Positions 48,904 to 58,284 are shown, counted from the stretch's first letter. The stretch is DNA of 64,000 nt from JAATFS01 sp037145635 (GCA_037145635.1 JBBCXB010000001.1:806001-870000); one strand, 5' to 3'. Program-made: numbers and translations. Notes: generated by a model not told the origin, from the letters alone.

Positions 48904-51090
48904 ATGCTGAAGATCATTTGCCTGGCCGCGGCACTCGGTGTCGCGGCGGGTTCGCCCGCGAGCGCGGCGGACCTGGAATTCGAGGGCCGGCAGGCGCAGG
49001 CCGAGGCGCTGGCCGGCGGCGGTTTCGTGCTGCGTTCGCCCGCCGGCGAGCGCCGGCTGCCGCCGCAGCCGATGCACAGCGACACCGCCAGCCCGATGTT
49101 CGATGCGCTGTTCGCGCTGGCCCAGCAGGAGCTGGCCGACGACCGGGTGGACGCCATCCGCGACCCGGCCTTCGACGAAGGTCGGCCGGTGCCGTGCGCG
49201 TGCTTCCAGACCGGCGCGCGCTGGCCCTATGTGTGGACGCGCGACCTGAGCTTCGCCGCGGACCTGGCGCTGGCGCGACTGGACCCGAAGCGCACGCGCA
49301 GCTCGCTCCGCTTCAAGCTGTCGCCGGCCCGCGACGGGCGGACGCCGGGGCTGTTCGTCGCCCAGGACACCGGTTCCGGCGGCAGCTGGCCGATCAGCAG
49401 CGACCGCGTGGTCTGGTTCCTGGGTGCGCGCGGGCTGCTCGACGACCCGGCCTTCGCCGCGCAGGCGTGGCAGGCGCTGCAGGACACGCTGGCACAGGAC
49501 CGCGAGTACGTGTACGACCCGGACATCGGCCTATACCGCGGCGAGACCTCGTTCCTTGACTGGCGCGAGCAGACCTACCCGGACTGGACCCGGCAGGACG
49601 TGCGCTTCATCGGCGAATCGTTCGCGTTGTCGACCAACGTGCTGCACTACCAGGCGCTGCGGCTCGGCGAGTCGCTGGCGCGCGCGCGCAACGACCCGCG
49701 TGCCGAGGACTATGCGCGCTGGGCCGCACAACTGCGCACGGCGATCGACCGCCGCTTCTGGCAGGCCGAGAGCGGGCAGTACATGAGCTACCTCGGCAGC
49801 GCCGCGCACCCGGTCGGCTATGCCAAGTACGACCTGCTCGGCCTGTCGCTGGCGATCCTGGCCGATGTGCTGCCGCCCGAGCGCGCGCGCCGGGCGCTGG
49901 CCGCGTATCCGGCCACCGCGGCCGGCAGCCCGGTGGTGTGGCCGCAGGAGCGCCTGCAGCCGATCTACCACAACCGCGGCATCTGGCCGTTCGTCAGCGC
50001 CTATTCGCTGCGCGCGGCGCGCCGGCTGGACGATGCCCCGCGCATCGCGCTTGAGATCGGTTCGTTGATGCGCGGCGCCGCCCTGGCCGGCTCGAACATG
50101 GAGAACTACGAGATGCTCAGCCAGGCCGTGCACGTGGACGACGGCGCGCTGAGCGGGCCGGTGGTGAACTCGCCACGCCAGCTGTGGTCGGTGGCCGGGT
50201 ACCTGTCGATGGTGCTGGAGGGCGTGTTCGGGGTCGAGGCCGACGGCCGCGTGGCCCCCAAGCTGCCGGTAGCCCTGGTGCCGGCCCTGTTCGGCGACCG
50301 CCCGCGCATCACGCTCGACGACGGGCACCGGCGCTGGGTGCTGGAGCGCCCGGCCGTGCTGGAAGGGGAGCTGCTGGTCGCGGGCCGGGTGCGGCGCGAG
50401 GGCGGTACCACCACGGTGGCCCTGGTGCCGCAGCGCAGCGCCGCCGCCGCACCGCCACGGCCGGCGCAGGTCTATGCGCCGCCGACACCGGCGGCGCCGG
50501 AGGTGCACGCGCAGGACGACGGCTACCGCATCGACCTCCCGGAGGACACGGTGCTGCACGTCGACGGCGTGCGCCAGGCCGCGCGCGGCGCACTGCGGTT
50601 GCCGGCCGACGGCCTGCAGCACTGCCTGAGCCTGACCCGCCGCCAGCACGCGCTCGAATCGCTGCACAGCCCCAGCGTCTGCGTGGGCCCGTCCGAGACC
50701 CTCGCCGGCACCGACGCCTGGAGCTGGACCCCGGCCCGCCCCGGCCGCTACCGTGCCACGCTGCGCTACGCCAACCCACAGGGGCCGATCAACACCGGCG
50801 TCTCCGCGGCGGTGAAGCGCCTGCAGCTGCAGTGCGACGGGCAGCCGCCACAGAGCCGGGCACTGGCGATGCCGCACAGCGTCGCCGAGCAGGATTCCAC
50901 CAGCGTCACCTTCGACGTCGCCGACACCCGGGCGTGCCGCCTGGTGCTGGCCGAGGGCTTCAACATGAGCGCGCTGGCGCACTTCGGGCACTACACCGGA
51001 GGCGCGGGGGGCCGCGACGGCGTGGTCAACCGCGCCCAGGTCACGGCGCTGCGGCTGGCGCCGGTGGCCGCGCGGGACGACGCGCCATGA
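48904..51090 (+). CDS. Exported six-hairpin glycosidase-like protein, specificity unknown
   Basis: A 728-residue exported protein. Signal peptide ends at GSPASAAD (about residue 22). The core (about 60-500) looks like an (alpha/alpha)6 barrel of the six-hairpin glycosidase type (RWPYVWTRDLSFAADLALARLD, FLDWREQTYPDW, WPQERLQPIYHNRGIWPFVSAY, SGPVVNSPRQLWSVAGYLSMV), as in GH15, GH63 and amylo-1,6-glucosidase relatives. The C-terminal 190 residues form a beta-sandwich (PARPGRYRATLRYANPQGPI) like a carbohydrate-binding or accessory module. First gene of an operon; its stop overlaps the transporter start. A role in debranching or trimming maltodextrins fits, but no activity is known to me. Confidence 0.78.
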   Translation: MLKIICLAAALGVAAGSPASAADLEFEGRQAQAEALAGGGFVLRSPAGERRLPPQPMHSDTASPMFDALFALAQQELADDRVDAIRDPAFDEGRPVPCACFQTGARWPYVWTRDLSFAADLALARLDPKRTRSSLRFKLSPARDGRTPGLFVAQDTGSGGSWPISSDRVVWFLGARGLLDDPAFAAQAWQALQDTLAQDREYVYDPDIGLYRGETSFLDWREQTYPDWTRQDVRFIGESFALSTNVLHYQALRLGESLARARNDPRAEDYARWAAQLRTAIDRRFWQAESGQYMSYLGSAAHPVGYAKYDLLGLSLAILADVLPPERARRALAAYPATAAGSPVVWPQERLQPIYHNRGIWPFVSAYSLRAARRLDDAPRIALEIGSLMRGAALAGSNMENYEMLSQAVHVDDGALSGPVVNSPRQLWSVAGYLSMVLEGVFGVEADGRVAPKLPVALVPALFGDRPRITLDDGHRRWVLERPAVLEGELLVAGRVRREGGTTTVALVPQRSAAAAPPRPAQVYAPPTPAAPEVHAQDDGYRIDLPEDTVLHVDGVRQAARGALRLPADGLQHCLSLTRRQHALESLHSPSVCVGPSETLAGTDAWSWTPARPGRYRATLRYANPQGPINTGVSAAVKRLQLQCDGQPPQSRALAMPHSVAEQDSTSVTFDVADTRACRLVLAEGFNMSALAHFGHYTGGAGGRDGVVNRAQVTALRLAPVAARDDAP

Positions 51091-52571
51091 CGCCCAAGCC
51101 CACGCTGTCGTTCTGGCAGATCTGGAACATGTGCTTCGGTTTCCTCGGCATCCAGTTCGGGTTCGCGCTGCAGAACGCCAACGCCAGCCGGATCTTCCAG
51201 ACCCTGGGCGCGGACATCGACGCGGTGCCGGGCCTGTGGATCGCCGCGCCGCTGACCGGCCTGATCGTGCAGCCCGTCATCGGCTACCTGTCCGACCGGA
51301 CCTGGACGCGCTGGGGACGGCGGCGGCCGTACTTCATGGTCGGCGCGGTGTTCACCACGCTGGCGCTGCTGGTGATGCCGAATTCGCCGACGCTGTGGAT
51401 CGCCGCCGGCACGCTGTGGCTGCTGGACGCCTCGATCAACGTGTCGATGGAGCCGTTCCGCGCCTTCGTCGGCGACCAGCTGTCGCCGCGGCAGCGACCT
51501 GCCGGCTACGCGATGCAGAGTTTCTTCATCGGCATCGGCGCGGTGGTGGCGAGCTTCCTGCCGTGGCTGCTGACGCGCTGGGGCGTGGCCAACACGGCCG
51601 GGCCGGGCCAGGTGCCCGACAGCGTGCGCTACGCCTTCTACCTGGGCGGGGCGGTGCTGTTCGGCGCGATCGCCTGGACGGTGCTGCGCACCCGCGAATA
51701 CACCCCGCGCCAGCTGGCCGCGTTCGAGGACGCGCGGCCGGCCGCCACCGCGCCTGCCGGCACGGTCCCGGCGCAGGGCGGGCCCGGCGCGGCCGCCTTC
51801 TGGCTGCTGCTGGGCATCGCGCTGGCGGCGGCGATCGCCTGGCGCCACGGCGACCGCATGCTCTACGTCCTCGCCGGCCTGAGCGCCGCCTACGGCGTGC
51901 TGCTGGGGCTGGCGCGCGCGGTGCCGGCCACCCACATGCTGGCGGTCATCGTCGCCGACCTGCGCGGCATGCCGGCGGCGATGCGGCGCCTGGCCTGGGT
52001 GCAGTTCTTCTCGTGGTTCGCGCTGTTCGCGATGTGGATCTACACCACCGCCGCGGTCGCGCGCACGCACTTCGGCGCCACCGATACCGCCTCGGCGGCG
52101 TACAACGAGGGCGCCAACTGGGTGGGGGTGCTGTTCGGCGCCTACAACGGCTTCGCCGCGCTGGCGGCGCTGGTGATTCCCGGGATGGTGCGCGCGCTGG
52201 GCCTGCGCGGGAGCCACCTGGCCAACCTGTGGCTGGGCGCGGCCGGGCTGGCGTCGATGCTGCTGATCCAGGATCCGCGCTGGCTGCTGCTGTCGATGCT
52301 CGGCGTGGGCTTCGCCTGGGCATCGATCCTGTCGCTGCCGTACGCGTTGCTGTCCGACTGCGTGCCGGCGGCCAAGATGGGCGTGTACATGGGGCTCTTC
52401 AATTTCTTCATCGTGATCCCGCAACTGGTCGCCGCCAGCGCGCTCGGCTTCGTGCTGCGCACCTGGTTCGGCGCACAGCCGGTGTACGCCCTGGCGATCG
52501 GCGGCGGCAGCCTGCTGCTGGCCGGGCTGTGCGTGCTGCGGGTGCCGGTCGGCCCGGAAGGAGGGCAATGA
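51087..52571 (+). CDS. MFS/GPH-type maltose or sucrose transporter (SLC45-like)
   Basis: A 494-residue inner-membrane proton symporter with twelve predicted helices. Typical motifs are the start FWQIWNMCFGFLGIQFGFALQ, IQP-like segment LIVQPVIGYLSDRTWTRWGRRRPY (RWGRRRPY loop between helices 2 and 3) and GVGFAWASILSLPYALLSD near residue 415, seen in bacterial MalY and plant SUC proteins. It should bring maltose and short dextrins into the cytoplasm for XgtA. The ATG overlaps the previous stop; the stop overlaps the next start. Confidence 0.92.
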   Translation: MTPKPTLSFWQIWNMCFGFLGIQFGFALQNANASRIFQTLGADIDAVPGLWIAAPLTGLIVQPVIGYLSDRTWTRWGRRRPYFMVGAVFTTLALLVMPNSPTLWIAAGTLWLLDASINVSMEPFRAFVGDQLSPRQRPAGYAMQSFFIGIGAVVASFLPWLLTRWGVANTAGPGQVPDSVRYAFYLGGAVLFGAIAWTVLRTREYTPRQLAAFEDARPAATAPAGTVPAQGGPGAAAFWLLLGIALAAAIAWRHGDRMLYVLAGLSAAYGVLLGLARAVPATHMLAVIVADLRGMPAAMRRLAWVQFFSWFALFAMWIYTTAAVARTHFGATDTASAAYNEGANWVGVLFGAYNGFAALAALVIPGMVRALGLRGSHLANLWLGAAGLASMLLIQDPRWLLLSMLGVGFAWASILSLPYALLSDCVPAAKMGVYMGLFNFFIVIPQLVAASALGFVLRTWFGAQPVYALAIGGGSLLLAGLCVLRVPVGPEGGQ

Positions 52572-54268
52572 TGCGTAAACCAGGTGGCCGGATCGCGGGA
52601 CTGGCATGGGCGCTGGCATGGGTGACCGGCGGGGCCGCCGCGCAGCCGGCGGGCGACTACTACGGCACCCTGGAGCCGTTCGCGGCCGAGGCGGTGTACT
52701 TCGTGGTCACCGACCGCTTCGTCAACGGCGACCCGGACAACGACCAGCGCGGGCAGGGCGGTGCGCACCCCAGCTTCGACCTCCCGTTGCACTGTGCGGA
52801 CGGAGTGGACGACAACATCGGCTACCTCGGCGGCGACTTCAAGGGCGTGGTCGACCACGCCGGCTACATCCGCGACCTGGGCTTCGGCGCGGTATGGATC
52901 ACCCCGATCGTCGACAACCCGGACCAGGCCTTCACCGGCGGCAAGCCGATCGTCTGCGGCGGCTCGCTCAGCGATCGCGGCAAGACCGGCTACCACGGTT
53001 ACTGGGGCGTCAACTTCTACCGGCTCGACGAGCACCTGCCCAGCCCGGGCCTGGACTTCGCCGGCTTCACCGCGGCCATGCACGCGCAGCGGCTGAAGGT
53101 GGTGCTGGACATCGTCGGCAACCACGGCTCGCCGTCCTACGGCATGAGCGAGGACCAGCCGATGTTCGGCAAGCTCTACGCCGCCGACGGCACCCTGCTG
53201 GCCGACCACCAGAACCTGCCGCCGGCGCAGCTGGACCCGCAGCACAATCCCCTGCATGCGTTCTACAACACCGGCGGCGGGCTGGCCGAGCTGTCCGACC
53301 TCGACGAGGACAACCCGGCGGTGCTGGACTACCTGGTCGGCGCCTACCTGCAGTGGCTGGACCAGGGCGCCGACGCCTTCCGCATCGACACCATCGGCTG
53401 GATGCCGGACCGCTTCTGGCACGCATTCGTGCGGCGGATCCGCGCCCGGCGCCCCGGCATGTTCATGTTCGGCGAGGCCTTCGACTACGACCCGCAGAAG
53501 ATCGCCGGCCACACCTGGGTCCGCAACGCCGGGGTCAGCGTGCTCGATTTCCCGCTCAAGCAGGGCCTGGAGGCGGTGTTCGGGCACGCCCAGGCCGGTT
53601 TCGAGCGGCTGGCGCGTCCGCTGTACCTGGGGCGCGGGCCCTACGCCAACCCCTACGAACTGATGACGTTCTACGACAACCACGACATGGCACGCCTGGA
53701 CGCCAGCGACGCCGGCTTCATCGATGCGCACAACTGGCTGTTCACCGCGCGCGGCATCCCGGTCGTCTACTACGGCTCGGAAACCGGGTTCATGCGCGGC
53801 CGCGCCGAGCATGCCGGCAACCGCAACTACTTTGGCGCCGAGCGCATCGCCAAGGCCCCGCAGAGCCCGATCTTCGCGCCGCTGCAGCGCATCGCCACGC
53901 TGCGCCGGCAGACCCCGGCCCTGCAGCGCGGGCTGCAGGTGGACGTCGAGCTGAAGGGCGAGCAGGCCGCGTTCTACCGCGTCTACCAGCACCAGGGCCG
54001 CAGCCAGACCGCGCTGGTGCTGCTCAACAAGGGCGACCGCGCGCGCACCGCCGAGGTGACGCGCTACCTGCAGCCCGGCCGCTGGCGCGACGCGCTGGGC
54101 GGCGAGGACGTGCAGGCAGGCGCGCGTCTGCGCGTCGAGGTGCCCGCGCACGGCGTGCGTGTGTTCCTCAACGAGGATCCGGTCACCCAGCCGGCGCTGC
54201 GCAGGCGCCTGGACGCGCAGATGGCCGAGCAGGCGCGGCGCGATGCGAGGAACGTCGCGGGCGACTGA
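52568..54268 (+). CDS. Exported GH13 alpha-amylase family enzyme
   Basis: A 566-residue enzyme with signal peptide (cleavage near GGAAAQPA, residue 25). GH13 regions: IVGNHGSPS, DAFRIDTIGW with nucleophile Asp274, MFGEAFDY with acid/base Glu303, and FYDNHDMARLD with Asp373. Related proteins are often annotated as cyclomaltodextrin glucanotransferase in Xanthomonas, but the C, D and E domains of true CGTases (about 680 residues) are missing, so a maltodextrin-acting amylase is the safer name. Last gene of the operon, in periplasm or outside; overlaps the transporter by ATGA. Confidence 0.9.
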   Translation: MMRKPGGRIAGLAWALAWVTGGAAAQPAGDYYGTLEPFAAEAVYFVVTDRFVNGDPDNDQRGQGGAHPSFDLPLHCADGVDDNIGYLGGDFKGVVDHAGYIRDLGFGAVWITPIVDNPDQAFTGGKPIVCGGSLSDRGKTGYHGYWGVNFYRLDEHLPSPGLDFAGFTAAMHAQRLKVVLDIVGNHGSPSYGMSEDQPMFGKLYAADGTLLADHQNLPPAQLDPQHNPLHAFYNTGGGLAELSDLDEDNPAVLDYLVGAYLQWLDQGADAFRIDTIGWMPDRFWHAFVRRIRARRPGMFMFGEAFDYDPQKIAGHTWVRNAGVSVLDFPLKQGLEAVFGHAQAGFERLARPLYLGRGPYANPYELMTFYDNHDMARLDASDAGFIDAHNWLFTARGIPVVYYGSETGFMRGRAEHAGNRNYFGAERIAKAPQSPIFAPLQRIATLRRQTPALQRGLQVDVELKGEQAAFYRVYQHQGRSQTALVLLNKGDRARTAEVTRYLQPGRWRDALGGEDVQAGARLRVEVPAHGVRVFLNEDPVTQPALRRRLDAQMAEQARRDARNVAGD

Positions 54269-54313
54269 CCGCCCGCACGACTCCCGACTCCAGAATCCAG
54301 GAATCCGGAATCC

Positions 54314-54328
54314 CGCACCGCGGGTGCG
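54314..54328. terminator. Small hairpin between the convergent amylase and LacI genes
   Basis: A 6-bp stem (CGCACC with GGTGCG) and 3-base loop in the 65-base gap of two converging genes. No T-run. The gap also holds several GAATCC(A/C)-type direct repeats common in intergenic DNA of the family. Confidence 0.4.
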
Positions 54329-54333
54329 ATCCC

Positions 54334-55383
54334 TCAGCGCTGGGTGCGGACCCCCGTCCGCAACGACGACTCGCGCACCACCCGCCGGGTCGGGATCGTC
54401 CGGCCCTGGGCCGGTTCGCCGCGGATCAGCGCCATCACGCTCTCCACCAGCAGGCCACCGGCCTGCTTGGTGTCCTGCTGCACCGTGGTCAGCGCCGGGG
54501 CCACCGAGGCGGCCATCGGGATGTCGTCGAAGCCGGTCACCGCCACGTCGTGCGGGACCTGCAACCCCTGTTCGCGCAAGGCCCGCATCGCTCCGATCGC
54601 GATCAGGTCGCTGGCCGCGCAGACCGCATCGAAGCGGTTTCCGCCGTCCAGCAGCGCGCGGCACGCCTCGTAGCCCGACCGCTCGGTGGTGATGGCGTCG
54701 TGCTGCAGCGCGGACGCGGCGTCCAGCCCGTGCGTCCTCAGTGCATCGACATGGCCGCGGTAGCGCTCGAAGAATTCGGGATAGTGGTTGGACGCATGGC
54801 CGAGGAAGGCGATCCGGCGGCAGCCCTGGTCCAGCAGGTGGGCGGTGATGTCGAAGCCGCCCTGGTAGTTGTCGCTGCCGATCGAGATGCCCGGCTGCCC
54901 CGGCAGCGCGGCGCCCCAGCGCACGAAGTGCGTGCCCTGTTCGACCAGCCGCTGCAGCCGCTGGCGCGATTCCAGGTAGTCGCCATAGCCGAGCAGGATG
55001 ATGCCGTCGGCCTTGTGGCTGTCTTCGTAGTCGGCCTGCCAGTCGTCGGACAGCTGCTGGAACGACACCAGCAGGTCGTAGCCGTGCAGCGCGCAGGCGC
55101 GCGTGATCGAGCCGAGCATCGAATGGAAGAACGGGTTGATCAGCGAGTCGTCCGGGGTCGGGTCCTCGAAGAACAGCAGCGCCAGCGTCCCGGCATTGCG
55201 CAGGCGCAGGCTGGAGGCGTTCTTGTCGACCTTGTAGTTGAGCTCGCGGGCGATGCCGAGGATGCGCTTGCGGGTCTCGGCGTTGACCATCGGGCTGCCG
55301 CGCAGCGCCCGCGACACCGTCGGCTGCGACACCCCGGCGAGATAGGCGATATCCAGGGAGGTGGCTTTGCCCTTGATGGTCAT
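54334..55383 (-). CDS. LacI-family regulator of the maltose locus (MalR-like)
   Basis: A 349-residue repressor. The N-terminal helix-turn-helix is TSLDIAYLAGVSQPTVSRALRGS (residues 8-30), followed by the hinge helix and a periplasmic-binding-like sugar domain (IILLGYGDYLE, SIGSDNYQGGFDI, AASDLIAIGAMRALREQG, AVTGFDDIPMA). Being the only regulator at this end of the locus, it most likely binds the three TGAATACGTATGCA copies and is released by a maltose-type sugar. The start is the ATG giving MTIKGKATSLD. Confidence 0.9.
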   Translation of the reverse strand: MTIKGKATSLDIAYLAGVSQPTVSRALRGSPMVNAETRKRILGIARELNYKVDKNASSLRLRNAGTLALLFFEDPTPDDSLINPFFHSMLGSITRACALHGYDLLVSFQQLSDDWQADYEDSHKADGIILLGYGDYLESRQRLQRLVEQGTHFVRWGAALPGQPGISIGSDNYQGGFDITAHLLDQGCRRIAFLGHASNHYPEFFERYRGHVDALRTHGLDAASALQHDAITTERSGYEACRALLDGGNRFDAVCAASDLIAIGAMRALREQGLQVPHDVAVTGFDDIPMAASVAPALTTVQQDTKQAGGLLVESVMALIRGEPAQGRTIPTRRVVRESSLRTGVRTQR

Positions 55384-55693
55384 GGCGCTCGTGACGGGAC
55401 GACTGGCCGGCATCATGCCACGCGCCGGCCCCGTCGGCGGCGCGCATCCGGCCCGGGATTGGTTTACCATGGCCGCATCCACCCTCGCCATCCAGGTGGC
55501 CCGCGGCAACGCCGGCCGAGCGTGCGACATGAGCACTACCTTCGCCCAACGCTGAGCTTGGCCAGAGGCTCCCTCGGGGCGCCCATGGGCGCTCCCTGCA
55601 TTTCCGGGATTCGGACCGGCCCCCGGGGTTTCGCAACGAAACCCGGGCCGCGCGCGCCGAATCCCGCATTCTCCTTTCCGAACCCGTCCTCCC
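55384..55693. other. Intergenic region upstream of thrS with a long hairpin
   Basis: 310 bases between the LacI-family gene and thrS. It must carry both promoters. A 62-base hairpin element (55605-55666) sits 27 bases before the thrS start. There is no sign of a T-box, and no gene is supported. Confidence 0.6.
55605..55666. repeat. Hairpin with CGGGATTCGG / CCGAATCCCG ends, before thrS
   Basis: A perfect 10-bp inverted repeat (55605-55614 with 55657-55666) encloses an inner 8-bp stem (GGGTTTCG with CGAAACCC) on a CAA loop. The GGGATTCGG ends resemble intergenic repeat elements common in Xanthomonadaceae. In the thrS mRNA leader it could also act in translational control. Confidence 0.6.
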
Positions 55694-57592
55694 ATGATCA
55701 CGATCACGCTCCCCGACGGCAGCCGCCGCGAATTCGAACACCCCGTTTCCGTCCTGCAGGTCGCCCAGTCGATCGGCGCCGGGCTGGCCAAGGCCACCCT
55801 CGCCGGCGCCGTGGACGGCGTGCTGGTGGACGCCAGCGACGTCATCGACCATGACGCCGCGCTGCGCATCGTCACCGCCAAGGACGAGGAGGGCGTGGAG
55901 ATCATCCGCCACTCCTGCGCCCATCTGGTCGGCCATGCGGTCAAGCAGCTGTACCCGGACGTCAAGATGGTGATCGGCCCGGTCATCGCCGAGGGCTTCT
56001 ACTACGACATCTACAGCGAGCGCCCGTTCACGCCGGAGGACATGGCGGCGATCGAGAAGCGCATGGGCGAGCTGATCGCCCAGGACTACGACGTGGTCAA
56101 GAAGATGACCCCGCGCGCCGAGGTGATCGAGGTGTTCAAGGCCCGCGGCGAGGACTACAAGCTGCGCCTGATCGAGGACCTGTCCGACGACATCCAGGCC
56201 ATGGGCCTGTACTACCACCAGGAATACGTGGACATGTGCCGCGGCCCACACGTGCCCAACACGCGCTTCCTGAAGGCCTTCAAGCTGACCCGCATCTCCG
56301 GCGCCTACTGGCGCGGCGACGCCAAGAACGAGCAGCTGCAGCGCATCTACGGCACCGCCTGGGCCGACAAGAAGCAGCTCGAGGCCTACATCAAACGCAT
56401 CGAGGAAGCCGAGATGCGCGACCACCGCCGCATCGGCAAGCAGCAGGACCTGTTCCACCTGCAGGAAGAGGCCCCGGGCCTGGTGTTCTGGCACCCGAAG
56501 GGCTGGTCGATCTGGCAGGTGGTCGAGCAGTACATGCGCAAGGTCTACCGCGACAGCGGCTACGGCGAGGTGCGCTGCCCGCAGATCCTGGACGTGTCGC
56601 TGTGGCAGAAGTCCGGCCACTGGGACAACTACCAGGAGAACATGTTCTTCACCGAGTCGGAGAAGCGCACCTACGCGGTCAAGCCGATGAACTGCCCGGG
56701 CCACATCCAGGTGTTCAACCAGGGCCTGCACAGCTACCGCGACCTGCCGATCCGCTACGGCGAGTTCGGTTCCTGCCACCGCAACGAGCCCTCCGGCGCG
56801 CTGCACGGCATCCTGCGCGTGCGCGGCTTCACCCAGGACGACGGGCACGTGTTCTGCCTGGAGTCGCAGATCGAGTCGGAGGTGACCGCGTTCCACCAGC
56901 AGGCGCTGGCGGTGTACACCGCCTTCGGCTTCGAGGACATCCAGATCAAGATCGCGCTGCGGCCGGAGAAGCGGCTGGGCGACGACGCCACCTGGGACAA
57001 GGCCGAGGACGCGCTGCGCTCGGCGCTGCGCAGCTGTGGCGTGGAGTGGCAGGAGCTGCCGGGCGAGGGCGCCTTCTACGGCCCCAAGATCGAGTACCAC
57101 CTCAAGGACGCGATCGGCCGCACCTGGCAGCTGGGCACGATGCAGGTCGATTTCATGATGCCCGGCCGCCTCGGCGCCGAGTACGTGGACGAGAACAGCC
57201 AGAAGAAGCATCCGGTCATGCTGCACCGCGCCATCGTTGGTTCGATGGAGCGTTTCATCGGCATCCTGATCGAGCACCACGCCGGCGCGTTCCCCGCCTG
57301 GCTGGCCCCGATCCAGGTCGTGGTGGCCAATATCACCGACGCCCAGGCCGATTACGTGGAGGCCGTGAGGAAAACCCTTGCAAATCAAGGCTTCCGCGTC
57401 AGCGCCGATTTGCGCAATGAGAAGATCGGATATAAGATCCGCGAGCATACGCTGCAACGCGTGCCTTACCTGCTGGTGGTCGGTGACCGCGAGAAGGAGA
57501 ATGGCGCCGTGGCCGTACGGTCGCGAGCCGGCGAGGATCTGGGCAGCATGTCCGTATCCGCCTTCATCGAGCGCCTGCAGGCAGAACAGTAG
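55694..57592 (+). CDS. thrS: Threonyl-tRNA synthetase
   Basis: A 632-residue class II synthetase. N-terminal TGS domain (ITITLPDGSRREFEHPVSV), editing domain with HSCAHLVGHAVKQLYP and VDMCRGPHVPNT, catalytic domain with MNCPGHIQVFNQGLHSYRDLPIRYGEFG (zinc-binding Cys) and motif 3-like HRAIVGSMERFIGILIE, and the anticodon-binding domain at the end. In E. coli ThrRS represses its own translation by binding a tRNA-like leader; whether the upstream hairpin plays this role here is open. First gene of thrS-infC-rpmI-rplT-pheST-ihfA. Confidence 0.98.
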   Translation: MITITLPDGSRREFEHPVSVLQVAQSIGAGLAKATLAGAVDGVLVDASDVIDHDAALRIVTAKDEEGVEIIRHSCAHLVGHAVKQLYPDVKMVIGPVIAEGFYYDIYSERPFTPEDMAAIEKRMGELIAQDYDVVKKMTPRAEVIEVFKARGEDYKLRLIEDLSDDIQAMGLYYHQEYVDMCRGPHVPNTRFLKAFKLTRISGAYWRGDAKNEQLQRIYGTAWADKKQLEAYIKRIEEAEMRDHRRIGKQQDLFHLQEEAPGLVFWHPKGWSIWQVVEQYMRKVYRDSGYGEVRCPQILDVSLWQKSGHWDNYQENMFFTESEKRTYAVKPMNCPGHIQVFNQGLHSYRDLPIRYGEFGSCHRNEPSGALHGILRVRGFTQDDGHVFCLESQIESEVTAFHQQALAVYTAFGFEDIQIKIALRPEKRLGDDATWDKAEDALRSALRSCGVEWQELPGEGAFYGPKIEYHLKDAIGRTWQLGTMQVDFMMPGRLGAEYVDENSQKKHPVMLHRAIVGSMERFIGILIEHHAGAFPAWLAPIQVVVANITDAQADYVEAVRKTLANQGFRVSADLRNEKIGYKIREHTLQRVPYLLVVGDREKENGAVAVRSRAGEDLGSMSVSAFIERLQAEQ

Positions 57593-57660
57593 CGTAAGCC
57601 AACCCCGGCCGGTCTGGATGATCCGGAGGTGCCGGTTCGATTCCCCTGGGAGATTGCAAT

Positions 57661-58188
57661 ATCAGTACCCCTGACAACAAACAGAACCGCAAGAACCAAG
57701 AAATCCGTGTGCCGCGCGTCCGCGTGATCGGCAGTGACGGTGAGATGGTCGGCGTGTTGTCGCGCGACGAAGCGCTCGCCAAGGCCGAGGAAGAAGGCCT
57801 GGACCTGGTCGAAATCCAGCCGCAGGCCGATCCGCCGGTCTGCAAGATCATGGATTTCGGCAAGTTCAAGTTCGAGCAGCAGAAGAAGGCCAACGAGGCC
57901 AAGAAGAAGACCAAGCAGGTCGAGATCAAGGAAATCAAGTTCCGTCCGGTCACAGACGAGGGCGATTACCAGATCAAGCTGCGCAAGATGCGGGCGTTCC
58001 TGGAGGAGGGTGACAAGATCAAGGTCAACATCCGCTTCCGTGGCCGCGAGATGAGCCACCAGGAGCTGGGCCGCGAGATGGCGGCCCGGATCGAGGCCGA
58101 TCTCGGCGAGGACATCGTCATCGAGTCGCGCCCGCGCCTGGAAGGGCGGCAGATGGTGATGATGATCGCGCCCAAGAAGAAGATCTGA
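57661..58188 (+). CDS. infC: Translation initiation factor IF-3, starting on ATC
   Basis: A 175-residue IF-3 which keeps the ribosomal subunits apart and checks start codons. The N-domain begins STPDNKQNRKNQEIRVPRVRVIG; the linker and C-domain follow (QPQADPPVCKIMDFGKFKFE, KIKVNIRFRGREMSH). No ATG or GTG in frame would give the full N-terminus; a GTG at 57709 would drop 16 conserved residues. ATC at 57661 lies eight bases after GGGAG, so the gene probably starts on ATC. IF-3 discriminates against such codons, and this gives self-control, as known for ATT in E. coli infC. Confidence 0.94.
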   Translation: MSTPDNKQNRKNQEIRVPRVRVIGSDGEMVGVLSRDEALAKAEEEGLDLVEIQPQADPPVCKIMDFGKFKFEQQKKANEAKKKTKQVEIKEIKFRPVTDEGDYQIKLRKMRAFLEEGDKIKVNIRFRGREMSHQELGREMAARIEADLGEDIVIESRPRLEGRQMVMMIAPKKKI

Positions 58189-58255
58189 TCCCGCTGCGGC
58201 GGGACGGCGCCGCCGGGACCGCCCGGCGGCCCCGGCGTCTTCGGAACCACATGAT

Positions 58256-58284
58256 TTGCAAGGCGTTCCCGGTACGGGCATACT
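58256..58284 (+). promoter_or_regulatory. Possible internal promoter before rpmI
   Basis: TTGCAA and CATACT separated by 17 bases in the 253-base infC-rpmI gap. Each hexamer matches four of six consensus positions. The remaining leader (about 150 bases) could carry the L20-type control known in other bacteria, but I see no clear binding-site structure. Confidence 0.45.

Noticed and set aside
52568..54268. True cyclomaltodextrin glucanotransferase
   Set aside because: The product ends after a short C domain; the D and E (starch-binding) domains of CGTases are absent.
52142..57457. A 1771-codon open frame on the minus strand across the amylase, LacI-family and thrS genes
   Set aside because: It is antisense to well-supported genes and exists only because stop codons are rare in high-GC DNA; apart from the embedded LacI-family part read in another frame, its translation has no family-like motif.
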